The notes under the pieces are model-generated. The model ran no database searches, was not told where the DNA came from, and was given only the letters and a program-made list of their open reading frames with translations. The translations under genes and the position numbers were made by a program. A DNA stretch of 64,000 bases from Rana temporaria (Eukaryota > Chordata > Amphibia > Anura > Ranidae), in assembly GCF_905171775.1 (NCBI RefSeq), contig NC_053500.1, forward strand, positions 128,881,830 to 128,945,829. The letters run 5' to 3'. The stretch's first letter is position 1. Each line of letters begins with the position of its first letter. Shown here one piece after another: positions 43,308 through 54,482 of this stretch.

Positions 43308-44799
43308 GGGCCCGGATTCACATACCTTGGCGCATAGTTATGCCGGCGTAGCGTATCAAATATACGCTACGCCGACGTAGCGCAGAGCGGCGAGCACAGT
43401 GGGGTGGATTTAGCTAGGGGCGCGCACTGAAACGGCGGCGCAGCGTACTGTATGTTACGCTATGCCGCCGTAACATACAGGAGAAAGCGCTGTATTCACA
43501 AAGCACTTGCTCCGTAAGTTGCGGTGGCGTAGCGTAGCGTAATGGGGCCGGCGTAAGCGCGCGGAATTCAAATGGGGAAGGGGGGGACGTGTTTTATGTA
43601 AATGTGTGATGACCTGACGTGATTGACGTTTTTTACGGACGGCGCATGTGCCATCCGTGTACATATCCCAATGTGCATTGCTTCCAAGTACGTATTGGTT
43701 TCGACGTGAACGTAAATTACGTCCAGCCCTATTCGCGAACGACTTACGCAAACGACGTAAAAATTCAAGTTTCGAAGCGCGAACGACGTCCATACTTAAC
43801 ATTGGCTGCGCCTCCTAATAGCAGGAGCAGCCTTACGCCGAAAAAGCCTTAACGCAAACGACGTAAAAAACAAACGCCGGGCACACGTACGTTTGTGAAT
43901 CGGCGTATCTAGGAAATTAGCATATTCTACGCCGACAACAACGGAAGCGCCCCTAGCGGCCAACGTAATATTACAAACAATTATACGCCGCCGCATTTAA
44001 GTTACTTTGGCGGAGGAAGCCTATTTTTTCAGCGTAACTGCCTATGTGAATCTGCGTAACGAAACGCCGACGCAGATTTGAAATTACGGCGCCGTATCTG
44101 GAGATACGCCGCCGTAACAGTTACCTGTATCTACCCCAGTATTAACAAAGCACTTGCTCCCAACGTTGCGCCGGCGTAACGTAAATTCGTAGGCGTAAGC
44201 CGGCCTAATTCAAAGTAGGTGGAAGGGGGCGTGATCCATTTAAATGAACCGTGACCCCATGCAAATGATGGGCCGAACGAACGGCGCATGCGCCGTCCCG
44301 TGGCCGCATCCCCCTGCGCATGCTCACAATCACATCAAAACAACTGCCTAAGATACGTTGAATAACTGCCTACGACGTGAACGTAACCTACGCCCAGCTC
44401 TATTCACGTACTACTACGTAAACGACGTAAAATGCGACGGCTGTTCCCTGCTCCATACCTTTGCTTGAGTTGCGCCTCATAGATGGGGAATAACTATACG
44501 CCGGACGTAAGCCTTACGCAAACCGCGTATATTATGCGCCAGGTGCAACTACATTCGTGAATCGGCGTATCTCACTCATTTGCATATTCGAATCGTAAAT
44601 CAATGGGAGCGCCCCTTGCGGCCAGCGTAAATATGCGCCCACGATACAACGGGCGTAGGAAACTTACGTCGGTCGGATGTAGCCTATTTACAGGCGCATC
44701 TTGCTTTCAAAGTCAGGCGCATAGATACGACGGCGCATCTGTGCACTTACGCGGCGCATCTCGAGATACGTCGGCGTAAGTGCTACGTGAATCCGGGCC
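43308..44799. mobile_element. GGGCCCGGATTCAC MITE, interrupted
   Basis: Termini GGGCCCGGATTCACATAC and TACGTGAATCCGGGCC. Excising 43401-44137 rejoins GAGCACAGTATTAACAAAGC with ACTTGCTCC, the usual subterminal stem. Flanks AAG/GAT give no clear duplication. Confidence 0.8.
43401..44137 (-). mobile_element. GGGGTGGATTTAG MITE with AGT duplication
   Basis: GGGGTGGATTTAGC to TGTATCTACCCC, 737 bp; AGT at 43398-43400 and 44138-44140. It is a shorter sibling of 33021-34226 and sits in the stem-loop of another MITE. Confidence 0.9.
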
Positions 44800-44839
44800 G
44801 ATGTCTGTATCTGCAGGCTTTACAATTTGTTAATTCGGA

Positions 44840-44860
44840 AATACTCGAGTATATACGGTA
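44840..44860. mobile_element. Fragment of the CTCGAG element end
   Basis: AATACTCGAGTATATACGGT is identical to the right terminus of 48125-48881. Confidence 0.6.
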
Positions 44861-45385
44861 ATGTGAAACTACAGATACATTTGAATTTGCTCCGATCGTA
44901 GTGTGGAGGGCGCAGCGAACTATTGAGGGAATAAAAACGTATTCATCTTGTTAAAGTCTTCTTCTTCTTCGGAGTCGCTGAATCCATCACCTCGGCATTC
45001 CCATGACATCCCGCCAATTGACCTCCTGCATTTCCTCGGCAGCCAAGACGGCGACGGCTCAAATCCCCGCACCATCACATTTCCAGGCGATGAAACGGAA
45101 GCGCTCGTGGAACGCGCTGAATAAACAACAACGATCGGCGTTCTTCTAGATAAACAAAATCTATTTCCAAAGGGTTTGGACTCCGTGGGTTTTGGATTCC
45201 TAACTTATTGCTGATGGGGGAGATCAGCCGTGACCGGCCTTATAGATCGCCGCCGTCTATTCTTCTGCTTGGATTCTTCTGCTATTTTTTGTTTCTTTTA
45301 TTTCTTTCTGGTTACATTTGCCTCGTCATTTCTGGGTAATCTTATTCTACACGGCATCTGCACACAGAGAGCCGGGGTTCATTTA
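44861..45385. other. Unassigned sequence
   Basis: No repeat terminus or gene recognised. Confidence 0.4.
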
Positions 45386-45389
45386 GTTG

Positions 45390-46012
45390 ACTAAAATACG
45401 GCAAAAACGTACACAATTCGGATGACTAAAATACGACTAAAACTAACATAATTCAGATGACTAAAATACGACTAAAACTAACATAATTCAGATGACTAAA
45501 ATACGACTAAAACTAACATAATTCAGATGACTAAAATACGACTAAAACTAACACAATTCAGGTGACTAAAATACTACAAAAAAAAAAAAATTTAGATGAT
45601 TAAAATACGATTAAAACTAACATAATTCAGATGACTAAAATACGACTAAAACTAACAATTCAGGTGACTAAAATACGACTAAAACTAACATAATTCAGAT
45701 GACTAAAATACGACTAAAACTAACACAATTCAGGTGACTAAAATACTACAAAAAAAAAAAATTTAGATGATTAAAATACGACTAAAACTAACATAATTCA
45801 GATGACTAAAATACGACTAAAACTAACAATTCAGGTGACTAAAATACGACTAAAACTAACATAATTCAGATGACTAAAATACGACTAAAACTAACAATTC
45901 AGGTGACTAAAATACGACTAAAACTAACATAATTCAGATGACTAAAATACGACTAAAACTAACACAATTCAGATAACTAAAATACAGACAAAACTAAAAT
46001 GACATTTTAGTC
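45390..46012. repeat. 35-bp minisatellite GACTAAAATACGACTAAAAC
   Basis: About 17 units with CTAACATAATTCAGAT between. Two units with an A12-13 run (45578 and 45745) mark a block duplicated together with neighbouring units. The surrounding TTTAGTTGACTAAAATACG and ATTTTAGTCAAAAGACTA suggest the array grew within a palindromic element. Confidence 0.92.
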
Positions 46013-46023
46013 AAAAGACTATT

Positions 46024-47022
46024 AGGTAGATTCAGAAAGAGTTAGGCCAGCTTATCAGTAGATAAGCCGGCCTAACTCAGAATCTAAGCCGACTTATGTT
46101 TAAGCGTATGCTCAAACAGAGATACGCTTAAACATATCTAAGGCCTCGTACACACGACAGAGTTTCTCGGCAGAATTCGGCGAGAAACTCGGTCAGAGCC
46201 GGATTCTGCCGAGAAACTCTGTCGTCTGTACACTTTCGGCCCGATGGAGCCGCCGAGGAACTCGTCGAGAAAATAGAGAACATGTTCTCTATTTTCTCGT
46301 TGTTCTATGGGAGCTCTCGGCCCGCCGAGCTCCTCGGCGGCTTCAGGGCTGAACTGGCCGAGGAGCTCGATGTGTTTGGCACGTCGAGTTCCTCGGCCGT
46401 GTGTACGAGGCCTAAGATACGACGGCTTGCGCTGTCCTATCTTAGATTGCAATATTTTGGATGGCCGCTAGGTGGCGCTTCCATTGCGGTCGGCGTAGAA
46501 TATGTAAATGAGGAGATACGCCGATTCACGAACGTACGCCCGGCCGACGCAGTACTTTTACGCCGTTTACGTAAGAGATAGGCCGCCTAAAGTTAGAGCT
46601 TAGCCCTAATGGAATAGTAATGTTAAGTATGGCCGCCGTTCCCGCGTCGAAATTCGAATTTTTTATGTCGTTTGCGTAAGTCGTCCGTGAATCGGGATTT
46701 ACGTCGTTTACGTCCACGTCGAAATCAATAGGCCCGTGCGGCGTACTTAGCCGCAATGCACACTGGGAAATGTAGGCGCCCGGCGCATGCGCAGTTCGAA
46801 AAAGACTTAAAAAACGTAAGGTCAAGCACTATTAACATAAAACACGCCCCCCCAAACACATTTGAATTCAGCGCCCTTACGCCTGCCGCTTTAGGCTACG
46901 CCGCCGTAACTTAGCAGGCAAGTACATTGTGAATCATGTACTTGCCTCGCTAGCTTACGGCGGCGTAGCTTAAATTCCTTAAGCTACGCCGCCGCGAAGT
47001 TGCGGCAATCTTACTGAATCTA
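46024..47022 (-). mobile_element. GGTAGATTCAG MITE, interrupted
   Basis: AGGTAGATTCAGAAAG to TTACTGAATCTACCT. Interior AGATAAGCCGGCCTAACTC and GCCGTAACTTAGCAGGCAAG. Hosts 46142-46412. The 59408 MITE has the same interior order, with CTAAGATACGACGG uninterrupted. Confidence 0.8.
46142..46412. mobile_element. GGCCTCGTACACACGA element with TAA duplication
   Basis: 271 bp from GGCCTCGTACACACGACAG to CGTGTGTACGAGGCC; TAA at 46139-46141 and 46413-46415. The empty site CTAAGATACGACGG is intact in the related MITE at about 59522. Interior dyads are TTTCTCGGCAGAATTC and its kin. Confidence 0.92.
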
Positions 47023-47036
47023 CCTATATGACTAAA

Positions 47037-47511
47037 GGCGGCCATACACGGTTCGAATTTCGAAAGAATTTTCTTTTTCGAAAATCGTATGAAAGAATTT
47101 TCGTTCGTATTTCGCACCGTTAGTGGGCTGCAGCAACAGCCGATTTTCGTGCGGCAAGCAAATTTGAGAAATCCGACACGTTGGAAATTTTTAGAAAAAC
47201 AAACGATTTTCTGATCAGTGATGGGAGAATCGTGCGAGAAATGTAATAGAAAAAAAAACGCGCATGTACAAGAAAAGAATATTCCCGGAGAGAAAAGAAT
47301 ATTCCCGGAGAGAAAAGAATATTCCCGGAGAGAAAAGAATATTCCCGGAGAGAAAAGAATAATCCCGGAGAGAAACGAACATTCCCGGCAACATGAATAT
47401 TTTGTCGGCAGAATTTCGAAAATCAATGGTGGCATCATCGGATCACAAAAAAAAAAAACTTTCTGATTTTGAAAAGAAAATTCGTTCGAAATTCGACCGT
47501 GTATGGCCTGC
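47037..47511. mobile_element. GGCCATACACGG inverted-repeat element
   Basis: GCGGCCATACACGGTTCGAA and TTCGACCGTGTATGGCC define the ends; the arms are rich in TTTCGAAA. A 20-bp minisatellite lies inside. GGC/TGC on the outside may be a decayed 3-bp duplication. Confidence 0.75.
47268..47394. repeat. 20-bp minisatellite AGAAAAGAATATTCCCGGAG
   Basis: Six units, the first four identical, the last two degenerate. Confidence 0.93.
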
Positions 47512-48124
47512 ATTAAACTAAATTGAATTTATTTGTATTTGTATTGTAAAGTATGGATTTGGGTATCGGGGTGCATTTGGCCGAGCGCCGGTATTGGTGC
47601 CTCCGTAATGGAAATCTATCTACGACCTGGCTCTCATTGTTGGATGGACTGACCCTTTCACTGGAAGAAAGGGATTTTTGTTGGTCGATGGTTTAGCGAA
47701 TCCAATGTTTGTTGTTTGCCTGCATGCAGGAAACGTTTTATCTCCCTCCTCTGAATTCCTACAATAATTACATGGAAAGGAAAATGTGTGAAGAGGTTTT
47801 ATCACTCAGACTGCCAGCCTAGAGCCGGGTAAGGTTGCCATAAATATTACGCCTAATAGTTGTGGTTTATTATGAGCTGCTGAGATGATCATGATGCTTT
47901 AAACGTCTCATATTTAATGAGGAGTAGATGAGATATGAAACGCTGATGGAGCCGAGATGTTTATTGACTTCACTTAAAGGGGCATTCCGCTTTTAGCAGA
48001 GAAGCAGTTGGCCCGTGTAGTGAAGGGGGCACCGTGCCACGGTAAGAGGAGCTAAACCCTACCGGGGTGGCATCTACCGTGCTAAAGCAGTGTTTGCCAT
48101 TAACAATTCACAGTTCTTACATTA
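47512..48124. other. Unassigned sequence
   Basis: TTAAAGGGGCATTCCGC at 47974 resembles the left end of a TTAA-type element without a visible right end. Confidence 0.4.
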
Positions 48125-48881
48125 CTGTATATACTCGAGTATAAGCCGAGTTTTTCAGCACATTTTTTTTTGTGCTGAAAATGCCCCCCTCGGCTTATAC
48201 TCGAGTCACCTTTTCGCGCCTGATCTCCTGGACTTTGGGGACCCGGTACCGGCCGGCCGTAGGTCCCCTGGCACACATGTAGCCCCACTCTTGCTCTATA
48301 AGTGTGCAAAGTTTGTTGTCTGGGGGACCTACGGCCGGGGAGCACCGATTTTTCAAAGCCGGGCACCCCTTCCATAGACTCCCATGTTGAACGTCAGTCT
48401 AGTCATGGACACAGTGAGGCATGGACACAGTGAGGCATGGACACAGTGAGGCATGGGCACAGTGAGGCATGGATACAGTGAGGCATGGGCACAGTAAGGC
48501 ATGGACACAGTGAGGCATGGGCACAGTAAGGCATGGATACAGTGAGGCATGGGCACAGTAAGGCATGGACACAGTGAGGCATGGGCACAGTGAGGCATGG
48601 ATACAGTGAGGCATGGGCACAGTGAGGCATGGATACAGTGAGGCATGGGCACAGTGAGGCATGGATACAGTGAGGCATGGACACAGTGAGGCATGGGTAC
48701 AGTGAGGCATGGGCACAGTGAGGCATGGATACAGTGAGGCATGGGCACAGTGAGGCATGGACACAGTGAGGCATGCAGATGGACTAGGCTTATACTCGAG
48801 TCATTACGTTTTCCCAGTTTTTGTGGTAAAATTAGGTGCCTCGGCTTATCTTCGGGTCGGCTTATACTCGAGTATATACGG
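48125..48881. mobile_element. CTCGAGTATAAGCCGA element, compact copy
   Basis: CTGTATATACTCGAGTATAA to TTATACTCGAGTATATACGG. It includes TTTTTCAGCACA...TGTGCTGAAAA and GCCCCCCTCGGCTTATACTC near the left end and GGTGCCTCGGCTTATC near the right end, as in 22114-24246. TA precedes the left end; the right flank is TG, perhaps mutated. Confidence 0.78.
48411..48777. repeat. 16-bp minisatellite GGCATGGGCACAGTGA
   Basis: About 23 units with GGA/GGG and C/T variants. A 16-bp unit leaves all three minus frames open, giving repetitive C-L-T-V-P-M-P-H peptides, rejected as genes. Position within the element corresponds to the 21-bp array of 22114-24246. Confidence 0.94.
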
Positions 48882-48907
48882 TGTATATGTATATATATAT
48901 ATATATA

Positions 48908-49303
48908 CCGTATTTATCGGGGTATAACGCACACCCCAAGCTTAGAAGGGAAGTTTAGGAAAAAAACTAAAATTTTGGATGCTCAGCCTTGTCCGGCGTC
49001 CGTCTGCGGCCTTGCGCGGGGTCCGTCCAGCCTTGTTAGTGTTCGTCGCGTCTGTCTGCCGGGGGTTGCAGCGTTGTGTGTTTGAGTTTGGCGCCTCGGT
49101 CGAGCTGTGCAGAGACGGATTTCTGGTGTGTTCGGTGAGTTCGGTTCGGAGCCGAGAGTGGCCGAGCCTAGCCGAGTGCGCAGTCTTTGTCTGTCTTTGT
49201 CGGCGGCGCTCAGAGACAGCGGGGATCAGTGTATAACGGGCACCCACGATTTTCCCCTGATTTTAAGGGGAAAAAAGTGCACGTTATACGCCGATAAATA
49301 CGG
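48908..49303. mobile_element. CCGTATTTATCGGGGTATAACG element, TA flanked
   Basis: CCGTATTTATCGGGGTATAA and TTATACGCCGATAAATACGG are near-perfect inverted ends, with TA outside each (in TA microsatellites). 396 bp, noncoding; the CG-rich centre gives chance frames. TA target fits Tc1/mariner. Confidence 0.88.
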
Positions 49304-49986
49304 TATATATATATATATTTTAGCAGAGACCCTAGAGAATAAAATGGTGGCTGTCGAAATATTTTATGTCACAATGTATCTGCGCAGCAGTCTTTCAAAT
49401 GCAATTTTTTGGGGGGAAAAACACTTTATTGAATAAAAAATAAAAGCTAGCCCAATTTTTTTGTATAATGTGAAAGATAGTTACACCGCGAGAATCGTGA
49501 TCTTTATTCAAAACGAAAAAATCGTGATTCTCATTTTTCCCAGAATCGTGCAGCTCTACTGTTCATGATCCAAAGTGCTTTAGCATAATGCACACCGTTC
49601 AGTTAGTGTTTATTTCTCCTTTAATCCTTTTTTTGTTATAATTGTCACTTTTCTGTTGATGAAAATGTAATCAGCCACCCCTCCAATCATCTGCATTGTG
49701 TATATTGAATCTTCTACGTCCCTCCATGTCATCCTGTTGTCAGTGTTATAATCTTTGTTTTATTAATCGCATCGTTGCGATCCTCTGTAGTAAGAAGTAA
49801 AGCTGTGAATTTATCTTTCGGAGGAACTATCGCTGCATTCCATTATCTGCTGTGAGATCATCGTCATTGCTAATTACATCGCACTATGGAGAGGTGGGAC
49901 TAGGAATGTGTTCATAACAAACCTTGGAGAGCGTATTGTAATCAGATCTAAACTGCAGGCAAAGAGCTGAAAACACGGGTAATATA
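49304..49986. other. (TA)n then unassigned sequence
   Basis: After the TA run no repeat terminus or gene is recognised. Confidence 0.4.
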
Positions 49987-50095
49987 CAGCGCCTTGAAAA
50001 AGTATTCATACCCCTTAGAATTGTCCACATTTTGTCATGTTACAACCAAAAACGTAAATTGTATTTTATTGGGATTTTATGTGATAGGAAGGAGA
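49987..50095. mobile_element. Tc1-like terminal fragment
   Basis: CAGCGCCTTGAAAAAGTATT followed by CATACCCCTTAGA and TTTGTCATGTTACAACC is the terminal region of a known vertebrate Tc1-like type. The transposase is absent. Confidence 0.75.
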
Positions 50096-50130
50096 AAAAA
50101 ATGATCCGCACTCCGGTTGTTGCTCTTTAA

Positions 50131-50690
50131 CTGCTTGCCGACCGCCCACCGTCGTTTTACGGCGGCAAGTCGGCTCCCCTGCGCGAGAGCCCGTAGTATA
50201 ACGTTGGCTCTCGCGCACGCCCATTTTGTGCGCGTGCCCCGCGGGCGCGATCGCCGCCGGGTACACGCGATCGCTCGTTACAGAGCGGGGACCGGGAGCT
50301 GTGTGTGTAAACACACAGCTCCCGGTCCTGTCAGGGGGGAGGGAAATGCTGATCTTCTGTTCATACAATGTATGAACAGAAGATCAGCATTTCCCCATGT
50401 CAGTCCACCCCCCCTACAGTTAGAACACACCCAGGGAACATACTTAACCCCTTCCCCGCCCCCTAGTGTTAACCCCTTCACTGCCAGTGGCATGTTATAG
50501 TAATCCAATGCATTTTTATAGCACTGATCGCTATAAAAATGCCAATGGTCCGAAGTGTCCGCCATAATGTCGCAGTACCGGAAAAAAAAACGCTAATCTC
50601 CGCCATTACTAGTAAAAAAACAATGAATAAAATGATGAATAAAAATTTCATAAAAATACCCCCTATTTTGTAAACACTATGGGCCAGATT
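50131..50690 (+). mobile_element. TTAACTGCTT element, left part, truncated
   Basis: TTAA (50127-50130) then CTGCTTGCCGACCGCCC. It matches 56833 in layout (GATCG...palindromic CAGAAGATCAGCATTTCC, AGCGCC-like CCCGCCCCCTAGTG, CACTGATCGCTATAAAAATG, CCGCCATAATGTCGCAG) and stops where the next MITE begins. Confidence 0.72.
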
Positions 50691-51007
50691 CACAGACAAT
50701 TACGTTACTCCGCGGCGGCGTAACGTATCCCATTTACGTTACACCGGCGCAGGTTTACAGCGTAAGTGCCCGATTCACAAAGCTCTTACCTGTAAACTTG
50801 CGGCAGTGTAACGTAAATGCGCTCGGCCCTCCAGTGTAAATATGCAGTTAAGATCCGAAGGTGTAAGAGACTTACGCCGGTCGGATCTTAGGGAAATCTA
50901 TGCGTAACTGATTCTAAGAATCAGGCGCATAGATACGACGGCTCGGACTCAGAGTTACGACGGCGTATCTGGAGATACGCCGGCGTAACTCGTTTGAGAA
51001 TCCGGGC
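50691..51007. mobile_element. Short GGGCCAGATTC MITE
   Basis: GGGCCAGATTCACAG to TGAGAATCCGGGCC, 317 bp, much shorter than other copies, with TATGCGTAACTGATTCTAAG as in 21277. Flanks TAT and TCT do not match exactly. Confidence 0.8.
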
Positions 51008-51061
51008 CTCTATCTAGTTAGTCTGCTGAAACCTATTTATCCTTCTATTAGCATTTTCCTG

Positions 51062-51774
51062 CAGGGCCGCCATCAGGGGGGTACAGGCAGTACACCTGTA
51101 AGGGGCCCAGAGGTCCCCAGGGGCCCGGATGGCAACCCCCTTTAAAAAAAAATAAAAAAATAGATTTTTTTTTTTGTTAGGGGTCCGGAGGGCCCCAGAT
51201 GGCAACCCCCCTTTTTTTATTTATTTTTAAATAAAAAATATATATATTTTTTGTATATATTTTTATTTTATTTTTTATTAAAGGGCTAATTTTTTTTTCT
51301 TTTTTTAGAGGTCCAGAGATTCCCAGGACCCCGGAAGACAACCCCCCTTTTTTTATATATTTTTTTATATATATATTTATATATATATATATATGTTTTT
51401 TAATAAAGGGCTCCGAGGTCCCAGGGCCCCACATGGACAACCCCCCTTTTTTTTTATATAAAATTTTTTTTTTTTATATATATTTTTTTATTTTTATATA
51501 TATAATATAATATAATATAAATTGTATTATTATTATTTTTATTAAAGGGCCCAGAGGTCCCCAGGGCTCTGGATGGCAACCCCCTTTTTTTTAATTATAT
51601 TTTTCTTTATTTCTTCTTTTTTTTGTAAAGGCCCCCCCGCTTCTCAATTCGCGGCATCCCCCCCCCCCCCACTTCTCAATTTCAGGCGGGAGCACCCCCC
51701 CCCCGGTTCTCTGCTCCAGGGGGCCCATGCCTGAAGCTGCGTAAGGGGCCCCATAATTCCTGATGGCGGCCCTG
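51062..51774. mobile_element. hAT element CAGGGCCGCCATCAGG with TTTTCCTG duplication
   Basis: CAGGGCCGCCATCAGG and CCTGATGGCGGCCCTG are perfect 16-bp inverted ends; TTTTCCTG at 51054-51061 and 51775-51782 is a perfect 8-bp duplication. The interior is a five-fold repeat of GGCCCAGAGGTCCCCAGGG plus an AT-rich spacer (about 110-130 bp). Confidence 0.94.
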
Positions 51775-51782
51775 TTTTCCTG

Positions 51783-52630
51783 TAATTGGTTTTCTTGCAG
51801 CAGCTGTCCAACGCAGGTACTGACTATACTGTCTGCAGCGCATATATCCACTAGAGGGAGCACACACATGATATAATAACCCTTTCTCTGCCTGATCATT
51901 ACTGTACATATAGAAGTGATCGGGAGGCTGTGACCTCTACCAGAAAGCCACCAGCTAGAAGCTATAGCGGCCAATTGTATCTGCTGATAGAATAGTGATA
52001 TCCGCAGCAGTGAAAGGGTTAAATGACACAGCCTGCATGTAAACAGGTCACATAAATGACTTGCAGATGGTTTTTCTGATCACTGAGAATAGGAGAGCGA
52101 TTCTTGGAGAACGGCGCGGTTCACAAGCCTCGCCGCTCTCGCCGTGTAATATCGGTACGCAGACTGCGCTGTCGGATTTATGAGCATTACATTACAGCCG
52201 TGTACGTCTCTTGGCAGGAGCTGCGGAGTTTCAGCTCGCTCTCGCCTCCTGGCAGCAGACACGGCCCGTGGACCAGACTCATAAGCTGGTCATTTAAAAG
52301 CTGCACTTTTTAAATTGGTTGTTTTTGCTTGGCGGCCGTTCAAAAATTGTTGTCACTTATATCGCACTTAGGCGCCCGCACTTTGGCTTTTCCAAATTGC
52401 ATCTGCGGCGTACTTAAAGCTGACCTGTTACTTTTCAGTACATTTGTAAAACGTATTAAAAGAGGAATGGGGCAAAGAGCAATAACCTGTAGCAGCCAAT
52501 CAGAATTCATTGTGGTTGGAGAGCACACTGCATGGCACGCACATGGCAGGGGACACACAGTGGGGGGCATCGCATGTGGTCAGAGCGGGTGATCAGTGCA
52601 TCGGGTGAGGGAAATTACTGGAACCAATAT
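51783..52630. other. Unassigned sequence
   Basis: No element end or array recognised; frames are short and overlapping on both strands. Confidence 0.4.
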
Positions 52631-52639
52631 TCTGTGTGG

Positions 52640-53572
52640 CTTTCCCTGCAGCAGCTGAAAGCCAATGGGAAGGAGGGTGAGATACTGACTTTCAGCTGCT
52701 GCAGGGAGGGCGGAAGAGATGCCGGATCTCTGCTTCTGCAGGGAAGAAGGAGGATATGCTGGCTCCCTGCTGCTGCATGGAGGGAGGAGGAGATGCCTGC
52801 TGTCTGCTGCTGCAAGGGGGTTAAGATGCCTGCTCTCTGCTGCTGCAGGGAGGGAGGAGGAGATGCCCGCTTTCAGCTGCTGCAGGGAGGGAGGAGAAAA
52901 AGCCAGCTTTCAGCTGCTGCTGCAGGGAGTGAGGAGAAGATTCTGGCTTTCAGTTGCTGCGGGAGGGAGGAGAAGATGCCACCTCTCTGCTGCTGCAGGG
53001 AGGGAGGAGGGAACACTGGCTCTCTGCTGCTGCAGGGAGGGAGGAGGAGATGCCGGTTTGCAGCTGCTGCAAGAAGGGAGGAGGAGATGCAGGTTTTTAG
53101 CTGCTTTAGGGAAGGAGAAGGAGATGCCGGATTTCTGCTGCTGCAGGGAGAGAGGAGGAGATGCCGGCTCTCTGCTGTATAGGAGGAAGGAGGAGATGCT
53201 GGCTCTCTGCTGCTGCTGGGAGGGAGGCGGAGATCCCAGATTTCAGCTGCTGCTGGGAGGGAGGAGGAGATGACGGCTTTTAGCTGCTGCTAGGAGGGAG
53301 GAGGAGATGACGGCTTTTAGCTGCTGCAGGAAGAGAGGAGGAGATGCCGGCTCTCTGCTGTATAGGAGGAAGGAGGAAATTCCGGCTGTCTGCTGCTGCA
53401 TGGAGGGAGGAGGAGATTCCGGCTTTCAGCTGCTGCAGGGAGGGAGCAGGAGTTGCTGGCTTTCAGCTGCTGCAAGGAAGGAGGAGGAGATGCTGACTCT
53501 CTGCTACTGCAGGGAGGGAGGAGATGCTGGCTCTCCGCTGCTGCAGGAAGCGAGGAGAAGATCTCCCACCTG
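52640..53572. repeat. GCTGCTGCAGGGAGGGAGGA minisatellite, 36-39-bp units
   Basis: About 24 units, variable in GGAGGAGAT and GCCGGCTCTCT blocks. Multiples of three in many units keep plus-strand frames open (LLLQGGRRRC peptides), an artefact of the repeat. Confidence 0.92.
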
Positions 53573-53716
53573 CCACACTGATCACCCACTCTGTCCATCT
53601 GAGGCACCCCTCTTAATATGGTGCCCGTGGTACATCCCCCTACCCCCTACCCCCTTCAGTAGTATTAGCTACATACAGTAAGCGGCACTGTGTTCCGGCA
53701 GCAGTATGGGCAACTT

Positions 53717-53948
53717 CATGTCTACTGCTGGAATTAAAGAGAGTTTGACTGGGTGCTTCTCTGCCATTGAGGAGAAGCCTTGTATTTTTATCTTCTTTGG
53801 CTGAGGTGGAAATCGTGATGTCATCTGCCCACCTCTCCAACCCGGCCAATCAGAGAAAGCCTTGTATCAACTAATAAAAATACAAGGCTTCTCTTGAATG
53901 GCAGAGAAGCACTGAGCCCGACTCTCTAATTCCAGCAACAGACAGGAA
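53717..53948. repeat. Foldback repeat, about 76-bp arms
   Basis: CTACTGCTGGAATTAAAGAG with GTGCTTCTCTGCCATT and AAGCCTTGTATTTTTAT recur inverted at 53873-53948 with few mismatches; spacer about 80 bp. It may be a foldback transposon, but flanking duplications are not evident. Confidence 0.8.
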
Positions 53949-54366
53949 GCCACCCATAGTGCTGCCGCAACATAGCGCCTGCATACCGTGTGTAGATAGC
54001 GTAGGGCACGCACCGGCCCCATCGTTCTGCAAGAGTTCATTTGGGCCAGCCTGGCTCAGAATAACTATTCAGAATTAATTTGAACCTGGATTTCTACTTT
54101 AACAGACCACCCTAATGGAATTATCTTGATTAATGTAGCCATGAATTTCGAGAGATCGTCGGATGAAGAAATAAAATAAGGAAAAAGTCGAAATTTGTAG
54201 ATTTTGAGGTCTAATGGGAATTAACCCAGAAGCATCTTATGGTTAACGCTTGGCGGTTTTTCTTTTTTTTTTATATAGAACCACACTTTTGTTTTTAGCA
54301 GTTAATGTTAGCTTCCGTGCACTGCTCCACTGTGTCAGCAAAGGGTCTTGGCATAGAGATGAAGGC
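53949..54366. other. Unassigned sequence
   Basis: Nothing recognised. Confidence 0.4.
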
Positions 54367-54482
54367 CTAGATTCACGTAGGGCGGCTTTACGTTGTGCGG
54401 GCGTAGCGTATCTTATTTACGCTACGCCGCCGCTACTTAGAGAAGCAAGTGCTGTATTCACAAAGCACTTGCGTCCTTGCGT
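54367..54482 (+). mobile_element. MITE left-end fragment
   Basis: GGCCTAGATTCACGTAGGGC with TTACGCTACGCCGCCGC and the stem GCAAGTGCTGTATTCACAAA / GCACTTGCG is the left end of the GGGCCAGAT group; the remainder is replaced by the 28-bp array. Confidence 0.75.
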
